Below are positions 1 through 4,528 of a stretch of 6,125 nucleotides of DNA, piece after piece. Location of the stretch: positions 1 through 6,125 of the forward strand of contig BNUV01000119.1 in NCBI GenBank assembly GCA_025997615.1. Reading direction: 5' to 3'. A model generated the notes under the pieces. That model did not search any database. It was not told the DNA's origin and saw nothing but the letters and a program-made list of their open reading frames with translations. How positions within the stretch are numbered: position 1 is the first letter of the stretch; each line of letters opens with the position of its first letter. The DNA is from Spirochaetia bacterium (GTDB taxonomy: Bacteria; Spirochaetota; Spirochaetia; Treponematales; Breznakiellaceae). The position numbers were made by a program, and so were the translations under genes.

Positions 1-40
1 AGATGCCCCAGGCGGGGGATGGTGATTTTGATGTCTTCAT
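1..40 (-). CDS. 5' end of an unidentified gene (partial, runs off the left edge)
   Basis: Thirteen codons are visible, reading MKTSKSPSPAWGI, and the frame is open to the window edge. The start is chosen because an AGGAGG Shine-Dalgarno sequence lies 9 nt upstream of the ATG. No hydrophobic signal peptide is visible in these residues, so unlike its upstream neighbour it does not obviously begin as an exported lipoprotein. It lies 61 nt downstream of the beta-helix lipoprotein gene with no terminator between them, so it is probably co-transcribed. The product cannot be identified from so little sequence. The call rests only on the ribosome site, start codon and operon position, and could be wrong if the frame closes just outside the window. 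Confidence 0.55.
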   Translation of the reverse strand, partial: MKTSKSPSPAWGI

Positions 41-101
41 GCAAAGGAACCTCCTGTTATAAGCGTGCCCGGCACTCCCAGGGCTGCTTCATTCTCTGTT
101 T
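41..101 (-). other. Short intergenic stretch without terminator or promoter
   Basis: These 61 nt separate the stop of the beta-helix lipoprotein from the next start. They contain the AGGAGG ribosome site and a minor 4-bp palindrome at 65-75 (GTGC, 3-nt loop, GCAC) with no following T-run. I see no convincing terminator or -35/-10 pair, which favours read-through into the left-edge gene. Confidence 0.5.
50..55 (-). promoter_or_regulatory. Shine-Dalgarno site of the left-edge gene
   Basis: On the minus strand this reads AGGAGG, a full consensus match, with a 9-nt spacer to the ATG at 40-38. It decides the start of the partial gene at the left edge. Confidence 0.65.
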
Positions 102-3100
102 TTACTCCCAGCCGGTTTCGATGGTGTTGACACTGAACAGCTCTTGACCTGTAAAGACGCCGGCATCCCGTTTGTGCAGAGTTCCGGCCTCTCTGTACGC
201 CTGAGTCCCGATGCCGCTCGCCGTGTTGTTCAGGATTTCGCCGCCGATGTTCTTGGAGAGGATTCCGCCGGCGATATACACCCCGCCGCCGTTGACGGCC
301 TGGTTTCCGTCGGCGGTAGTCGCTCCGCCGATCTTCCCGGTCCCGCCGGTGGACATGGTGAAGTTTCCGCCGGCGACATACACCCCGCCGCCGTTGACGG
401 TGGCGATATTGCCGCTGATAGTCCCGGCGCTCATGCTGAAGGTGCTGCCGAAGCTGGCGACATACACCCCGCCGCCGTTGGCGGCGCTATTCGTCCCGCC
501 GATAGTCCCGCCGTACATGAAGAAGGTTCCGCTCTCAACACTCACCCCGCCGCCGTTGCCGGTGGCGATATTGCCGCTGATAGTCCCGGTCCCGCCGGTG
601 GGCATGGTGAAGCTCCCTGAGCCGGTGACAAACACCCCGCCGCCGTTGGTGGTGGCGGTATTACTGCTGATAGTCCCGGCGCTCATGGCGAAGGTGCTGC
701 CGTTGTCGGCGACATACACTCCGCCGCCGCTGGTGTTCGCAGTATTGCCGCTGATAGTCCCGGCGCTCATGGTGAAGGTGCTGCTGTCCAAGACATACAC
801 GCCGCCGCCGCCGTTGCTCGCAGTATTGCCGCTGATGATGGCCGCGCTGCTGTCCATGGTAAAGTCCCCGCCGGCCTCGACATACACCCCGCCGCCGTTG
901 ACGGCCGTGTTTTCTTCGGTGTCAGTCATTCCGCCGATAGTCCCGCCGCTCATGGTGAAGGTCCCGATGAGGACATACACCCCGCCGCCGTTGCTGGTGG
1001 CGGAATTGCCGCTGATGGCCGCGCTGCCGCTCATGGCGAAGGTCCCTTCGTCACCGACATACACCCCGCCGCCGTTGGCGGCGCTATTCGTCCCGCCGAT
1101 AGTCCCGCCGTTCATAGTGAAGGTGCTGCCAAGGACATACACCCCGCCGCCGATGCTGTTGGCTTTATTGCCGCTGACGGCCGCAGTGTCGCTCATTTTG
1201 AAGGTGACGGTTCCGAAGCCGGCAGTAACAAACACCCCGCCGCCGCTGTTGTTGGCGGTATTGCCGCTGACGGCCGCAGTGCCGCTCATGTTGAAGGCGG
1301 CGGTTCCGGAGCCGACATTGACACACACCCCGCCGCCGCTGCTGTTGGCTTTATTGCCGCTGACGGCCGCAGTGTCGCTCATGTTGAAGGTCCCGCTGCC
1401 GACAAACACCCCGCCGCCGTTGGTGGTGGCGGTATTGCCGCTGATGACTGCAGTGCCGCTCATGGTGTGGGGCTCCGTCCCTCCGCCCGCGATATACACC
1501 CCGCCGCCGTTGACGGCCGTGTTTTCTTCGGTGTCAGTCATTCCGCCGATAGTCCCGCCGCTCATGGTGAAGACGCTGTCTACGCCGACGACATATACCC
1601 CGCCGCCGCCGTTGGTGGCGGTATTGCCGCTGATGACCGCAGTGTTGCTTATGGTGAAGGTCCCGTCTTCGTCAAACACCCCGCCGCCGTTGGCGGCGGT
1701 ATTGCCTTTGATGGCCGCAGTGCCGCTCATGGTGAAGGTGCTGCCGGTGCCGGAGAAGTACACCCCGCCGCCGCTGCCGCCTGCCTGGTTTTTGTCGGCG
1801 CCCGTTCCGCCGATAGTCCCGCCGGCCATGGTGAAGGTCGTGCCGTATTCGAAATACACCCCGCCGCCATTACTGCTGGCGGTGTTACCTTTGATGGCCG
1901 CGCTGCCGCCCATGCCAAACTGGCTGCCGGAACCGTAGACATACACGCCGCCGCCGTTAATAGCATTGTTTTTGTCGGCGGGAGTCGTCCCGCCGATAGT
2001 CCCGCCGCTCATGGTGAAGGCGCAGCCGGCAATATACACTCCGCCGCCGTAAGCGCTTGAGCCGATGACCTCGTTGCCGCTGATGGTTCCCCCGCTCATA
2101 TTGAACTGGCTGCCGGTACCGCCGACATACACCCCGCCGCCGGAGCTGTTGGTACCGGTGGTGGTATTGCCGCTGATGACCGTAGTGCCGCCCATGGTGA
2201 AGGTGATGCCGGAACCGTTGACATACGCCCCGCCGCCGCTATTAGTGGAGGTGTTGTTTTTGATGGCCGCATTGTCGCTCATGGTGAAGGCGGCGGCGAC
2301 ATGCACCCCGCCGCCGTAGGTGGTAGCGGTATTGCCTATGATTTGCGCGTTGCCGCTCATGCTAAACTGGCTGATGGAGTCGATGACAAACACCCCGCCG
2401 CCCTGGACGGCCTGGTTTTTGGCGTCGCCCGTTCCGCCGATAGTCCCGCCGTTCATGGTGAAGGTCCCGCCGTTGCCGACATACACCCCGCCGCCGCTGG
2501 AGGCTTTATTGCCGCTGATGGTCCCGCCGTTCATGGTAAAGGTGGTGTTGGTGTCACTGACCTTCACCCCGCCGCCGTCAAAGCCGTCACCGGTGGTGTA
2601 CGTATTGCCGGTGATGGTCGTGTTTGCGTTCATGGTGAAGGTTCCGGTGGAGCTTACATTCACCAAAGTATTGGTGTTTGTAGTAAGGCCCCTGAGGGTA
2701 ATGTTCTCCAGAGTCAGGGCGCTGGCGTTATATATGCTGAACATATAGCCGCTGCTGCTGCTGCTCAACTGGATTTCTTTGATTTCGTCGGAAATCGCTC
2801 CATCGGCTATCCGGGCGCTCTTGATAGTTATATTGGTACCGGCACCGTATATGTTGCTTGAACCGCCGGCGAATTCCTCATTCTGGTAGACCAGCAGGGT
2901 ACGCGTACCGCCTGCGGTGTTGGCCTCGGCTACGCGCTCTTGCAGAGTCTTAAAAGCGGTAATCCGCACCGAGTTGCTGGTAATGGAACCGCCGTTGTTG
3001 CTGCTGGTAACTACCACGCGATAATAGTTGTCTGCCGTAGGGGAAGCATACGTACTGCTTGTCGCGCCGGTAATAAAGTCGGGCCAGTTGGCGTCGTCGG

Positions 3101-4514
3101 TGCTTTCCTGCCACTGGTATGTCAGGGGCCCGGTGTCGCCGGGGCCCGGGGACGCCGTTACGAACAGGGATTGGCCCAGGCCGTAGGTTCCCCCCAGGGG
3201 CGGGACACTGATGACGGGCCGCACGGGTACAAACGCCGCCGTAACCACCACATTCGCCGTCCCCATGGTAAAGGTGCGGGTAAGGCCGCTTCCCCCATCC
3301 AGAGTACCGCCCGTAATGGTCATATCACCGCTGAGTACGTAGGCGCTGTTGGTCGGCGCCGCAGTCAGGGTTATCGCCGTCCCCGCAAAAGCGCTGCTCA
3401 CCGTAGTGCCGCCCGTGCCGCCGATTTTGGCGGTAACGGTTCCGTCGCCGGTTTTGTTGGTAGTGGTGTCGATGCCGGAAAAGGTCTGGCTGATATTCGT
3501 TGTTATGGCCCCCGCCGTGCCGGGGAATCCGCTTATCGCTTCCGCCGCCGAAAGATTCACCCCGTTGGCTTCCAGCCTGATGTGCGGCGTTGTTTGGGTG
3601 GGGGATATAAACAGGACATAATTGTAGGTCTTGTCCCCGGTGCTGCTATCCACCGCAAGAGTGACAGGGGTAACGCTGCCTATCGGGCTTGTATCGGAAG
3701 CATCAGGGTATGCCTTTACCGAAAGGGACGTGGGTACGGCGTTCTGGGTCAGGGTAATAGTCCCTTTAACCGGGACATAGGCCTCAAAATCGGTGTCCAC
3801 AAAAGTATGGCTTACATTGGTGGTGTGGCCCCCGTAGATATGCACGGCGGTCTCCCAATAGGCGGTGTGCTTCTGGGTATCATTGGTCAGTTTAACCGCC
3901 AGCATATAGGCCCCCGCGTCCAGGCTGGTGGAACCGGACATGGAATGGGATGGGGATCCGCTGGTAAAGGCGGTATTAGAATGGGCTGTACTGCTCTCAC
4001 CCATCTTTGTTACCTTCAGTTCCGTGGTGCTGTAGCTATCGGCGGGGAAGGTCATCGTGTAGGTAAGCTCTCCGGTTCCGCTTGCCGGAAAGCCCAGCTG
4101 CACCGTTACCGAGGCGGCTATGCCCGCTGTTACCGTAACCGGAGCGGAGCCCTCGGCGGCCAGGACGGTACAAGCATCATCGGTATAGGCCGACACGCCG
4201 ACTGTCCAGGTTCCGGGCAGCAGGTAAACCGTGTGGGAAGCTGCGGTTATCGTGATTGGAGAGACGGAATCCGGTCCGTCAGAAAAAGAGATCACATATT
4301 TGGCAAAGGTCAAGGTGGGAATAACGGACAGCGCCTGCCCTTCCGCCCACAGATTCATCGTCAAAGCCCCCATACCTGCCGGGATATTCCCTCCCGGTGC
4401 AGTATCAAGGGCTGCGCCCGATTTCATGGGCGGCATCAGGGGGTTGCTGCAGGCGGTAAGGGCCGCCAGTATGACCGGCAGGACCAGGCTCAAACACCGT
4501 TTCCCGAGTTTCAT
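102..4514 (-). CDS. Large surface lipoprotein with a 27-rung Pmp-like beta-helix
   Basis: A 1470-residue secreted lipoprotein, probably displayed on the cell surface; no catalytic site is evident and its ligand is unknown. Residues 1-22 are a lipoprotein signal peptide with lipobox LTAC (Cys22). Residues about 50-345 form three beta-sandwich-like modules, each with a 'LPG(T)W/Y..V' or 'AGAYMLAV' turn. Residues 350-428 resemble the divergent InlB B-repeat family (GDGTVTAKI ... ITLTAAP ... FTMGTANVVVTAAF). Residues 431-518 are Ig-like (YQWQES ... YYRVVVTS). Residues 521-620 look like a beta-helix cap, followed by 27 rungs with the GGGVYV signature (residues 647-1414) and a 56-residue tail ending in GWE. 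The GG-V and FTM/ISGN motifs recall chlamydial Pmp passenger repeats, but there is no C-terminal beta-barrel, so attachment would be through the lipid. The start is supported by AAAGGGGA six nt upstream. The adhesin role is inferred. Confidence 0.9.
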   Translation of the reverse strand: MKLGKRCLSLVLPVILAALTACSNPLMPPMKSGAALDTAPGGNIPAGMGALTMNLWAEGQALSVIPTLTFAKYVISFSDGPDSVSPITITAASHTVYLLPGTWTVGVSAYTDDACTVLAAEGSAPVTVTAGIAASVTVQLGFPASGTGELTYTMTFPADSYSTTELKVTKMGESSTAHSNTAFTSGSPSHSMSGSTSLDAGAYMLAVKLTNDTQKHTAYWETAVHIYGGHTTNVSHTFVDTDFEAYVPVKGTITLTQNAVPTSLSVKAYPDASDTSPIGSVTPVTLAVDSSTGDKTYNYVLFISPTQTTPHIRLEANGVNLSAAEAISGFPGTAGAITTNISQTFSGIDTTTNKTGDGTVTAKIGGTGGTTVSSAFAGTAITLTAAPTNSAYVLSGDMTITGGTLDGGSGLTRTFTMGTANVVVTAAFVPVRPVISVPPLGGTYGLGQSLFVTASPGPGDTGPLTYQWQESTDDANWPDFITGATSSTYASPTADNYYRVVVTSSNNGGSITSNSVRITAFKTLQERVAEANTAGGTRTLLVYQNEEFAGGSSNIYGAGTNITIKSARIADGAISDEIKEIQLSSSSSGYMFSIYNASALTLENITLRGLTTNTNTLVNVSSTGTFTMNANTTITGNTYTTGDGFDGGGVKVSDTNTTFTMNGGTISGNKASSGGGVYVGNGGTFTMNGGTIGGTGDAKNQAVQGGGVFVIDSISQFSMSGNAQIIGNTATTYGGGVHVAAAFTMSDNAAIKNNTSTNSGGGAYVNGSGITFTMGGTTVISGNTTTGTNSSGGGVYVGGTGSQFNMSGGTISGNEVIGSSAYGGGVYIAGCAFTMSGGTIGGTTPADKNNAINGGGVYVYGSGSQFGMGGSAAIKGNTASSNGGGVYFEYGTTFTMAGGTIGGTGADKNQAGGSGGGVYFSGTGSTFTMSGTAAIKGNTAANGGGVFDEDGTFTISNTAVISGNTATNGGGGVYVVGVDSVFTMSGGTIGGMTDTEENTAVNGGGVYIAGGGTEPHTMSGTAVISGNTATTNGGGVFVGSGTFNMSDTAAVSGNKANSSGGGVCVNVGSGTAAFNMSGTAAVSGNTANNSGGGVFVTAGFGTVTFKMSDTAAVSGNKANSIGGGVYVLGSTFTMNGGTIGGTNSAANGGGVYVGDEGTFAMSGSAAISGNSATSNGGGVYVLIGTFTMSGGTIGGMTDTEENTAVNGGGVYVEAGGDFTMDSSAAIISGNTASNGGGGVYVLDSSTFTMSAGTISGNTANTSGGGVYVADNGSTFAMSAGTISSNTATTNGGGVFVTGSGSFTMPTGGTGTISGNIATGNGGGVSVESGTFFMYGGTIGGTNSAANGGGVYVASFGSTFSMSAGTISGNIATVNGGGVYVAGGNFTMSTGGTGKIGGATTADGNQAVNGGGVYIAGGILSKNIGGEILNNTASGIGTQAYREAGTLHKRDAGVFTGQELFSVNTIETGWE
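348..947 (-). repeat. Seven-rung super-repeat, downstream unit
   Basis: Residues 1190-1389 repeat the rung order of the preceding unit: MTDTEENTAVN loop, then TNSAAN loop five rungs later, then a KIGG rung with loop ATTADGNQAVN at the position where the next MTDTEENTAVN would fall. Intervening rungs have diverged while the junction blocks remain identical at DNA level. Confidence 0.7.
458..514 (-). repeat. 57-nt exact direct repeat, copy 1
   Basis: Identical to 1055-1111, offset 597 bp (199 codons), in frame. It encodes the GGTIGGTNSAANGGGVYV rung. Confidence 0.9.
882..960 (-). repeat. 79-nt exact direct repeat, copy 1
   Basis: Identical to 1494-1572 over 79 nt, offset 612 bp (204 codons), same strand and frame. 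It encodes the TIGG rung with the MTDTEENTAVN loop and the following GGGVY. Confidence 0.9.
1055..1111 (-). repeat. 57-nt exact direct repeat, copy 2
   Basis: Partner of 458-514. With the 79-nt pair it marks corresponding points of the two seven-rung units. Confidence 0.9.
1154..1196 (-). repeat. 43-nt exact direct repeat, copy 1
   Basis: Identical to 1340-1382, offset 186 bp (62 codons, two rungs). It encodes MSDTAAVSGNKANS; a close third version with MSGTAAVSGNTANNS lies between them. Confidence 0.88.
1340..1382 (-). repeat. 43-nt exact direct repeat, copy 2
   Basis: Partner of 1154-1196; shows a second, shorter duplication scale (one or two rungs) confined to the upstream super-repeat unit. 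Confidence 0.88.
1494..1572 (-). repeat. 79-nt exact direct repeat, copy 2
   Basis: Partner of 882-960. The flanks differ at once (T/C on one side, A/G on the other), so the identity is bounded to one rung. Confidence 0.9.
2751..2765 (-). repeat. (AGC)5 microsatellite encoding five serines
   Basis: Five consecutive AGC codons encode Ser584-Ser588 in the beta-helix cap region. As a trinucleotide tract it could gain or lose serines but could not cause a frameshift. Confidence 0.8.
2955..3224 (-). other. Ig-like domain between InlB-like module and beta-helix
   Basis: Residues 431-520 have the strand pattern of a bacterial Ig-like fold: an entry strand (PVISVPPLGG), a strand with the buried Trp in LTYQWQES, a connecting GATSSTY turn, the strand YYRVVVTS and a closing strand SNSVRITA. 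It probably acts as a spacer between the membrane-proximal modules and the beta-helix. The assignment rests on motif recognition only. Confidence 0.6.
3225..3833 (-). repeat. N-terminal module shared with the upstream paralog, copy in the lipoprotein
   Basis: Residues 228-430 (from GGHTTNVSHTF to about VTAAFVPV) align with the visible start of the neighbouring gene (6125-5529). By hand alignment about 103 of 158 positions match, or about 65%. It contains a beta-sandwich-like module followed by a divergent InlB-like module. The best conserved stretch is the run IDTTTNKTG, one D/N difference, then GTVTAKIGGTGGTTV. Beyond this module the two proteins have no visible similarity. Confidence 0.8.
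3409..3470 (-). repeat. 62-nt near-identical block between the paralogs, copy 1
   Basis: Matches 5698-5759 at 61 of 62 nt; the one difference (3446 versus 5735) changes Asp356 to Asn in the paralog. The identity includes third codon positions, well above that of the surrounding module, which suggests recent duplication or gene conversion here. Confidence 0.85.
4449..4514 (-). other. Lipoprotein signal peptide and lipobox
   Basis: The first 22 codons encode a charged start (MKLGKR), a hydrophobic core (residues 8-19) and a lipobox L19-T20-A21-C22. This is the standard site for lipidation and signal peptidase II cleavage ahead of the Cys. The mature protein would begin Cys-Ser-Asn-Pro, and no Asp follows the Cys at +2, so by the E. 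coli rule (not certain in spirochaetes) it would not be retained in the inner membrane. Confidence 0.85.
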
Positions 4515-4520
4515 CTATGT

Positions 4521-4528
4521 TCCCCTTT
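4521..4528 (-). promoter_or_regulatory. Shine-Dalgarno site of the lipoprotein, overlapping the upstream stop codon
   Basis: On the minus strand the sequence is TAAAGGGGA, where TAA (4529-4527) ends the upstream gene and AAAGGGGA is the ribosome site, six nt before the ATG at 4514. The overlap suggests that translation of the two genes is coupled. Confidence 0.75.

Larger units (their letters stand above)
948..1556 (-). repeat. Seven-rung super-repeat, upstream unit
   Basis: Residues 987-1189 comprise seven rungs in a fixed order: a TIGG rung with loop MTDTEENTAVN, four TISGN/AVSGN-type rungs, a TIGG rung with loop TNSAAN, then further rungs up to the next MTDTEENTAVN. The same order recurs immediately in 348-947. 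Matching rungs are 199-204 residues apart. Confidence 0.7.
255..2645 (-). repeat. Beta-helix repeat array, 27 rungs of about 29 residues
   Basis: From residue 624 (first TFTM strand) to about 1420 the protein is built of rungs of the form GGGV(Y/F)V-x-GGTFTMSG-(G/A)-T-I-(S/G)GN/G-TA. The GGG-V/A signature occurs 27 times, at residues 647, 674, 705, 734, 760, 792, 823, 854, 883, 915, 943, 970, 1003, 1033, 1060, 1091, 1122, 1148, 1176, 1207, 1236, 1263, 1291, 1321, 1347, 1375 and 1409. Spacing is 26-34 residues (mean 29.3), longer than the roughly 20-25 of a minimal rung, so extra residues probably form turns. Rungs come as TISGN-type and a TIGG-type with a longer loop often containing D/E/K/N. 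The array is in frame throughout and has no broken rung. Confidence 0.9.

Noticed and set aside
65..75. Palindrome GTGCCCGGCAC as a transcription terminator
   Set aside because: The stem is only four pairs when a 3-nt loop is allowed, with no following T-run on either strand, and a gene start with a consensus ribosome site follows closely.
211..1938. 575-codon plus-strand open frame with a repeating 'TYTPPPL...AVLPLIVP' protein
   Set aside because: It is exactly antisense to the beta-helix rungs. Because rung lengths are multiples of three and the coding-strand codons are GC-rich, the opposite frame stays open and appears periodic. The minus-strand frame has a signal peptide, recognizable domains and ribosome site; this one has none.
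273..2576. Diversity-generating retroelement target in the rungs
   Set aside because: No reverse transcriptase, template repeat or adenine-biased variation is visible; differences between rungs look like ordinary divergence plus block duplication.
255..2645. CRISPR-like array, since a conserved short core recurs about every 88 bp
   Set aside because: The spacing varies in multiples of three, the intervening sequences are related to each other, and everything is one continuous reading frame with beta-helix rungs.
2751..2765. Phase-variable tract at the (AGC)5 repeat
   Set aside because: A change in copy number keeps the frame, and five copies is short; it could alter a serine run but not switch the gene off.
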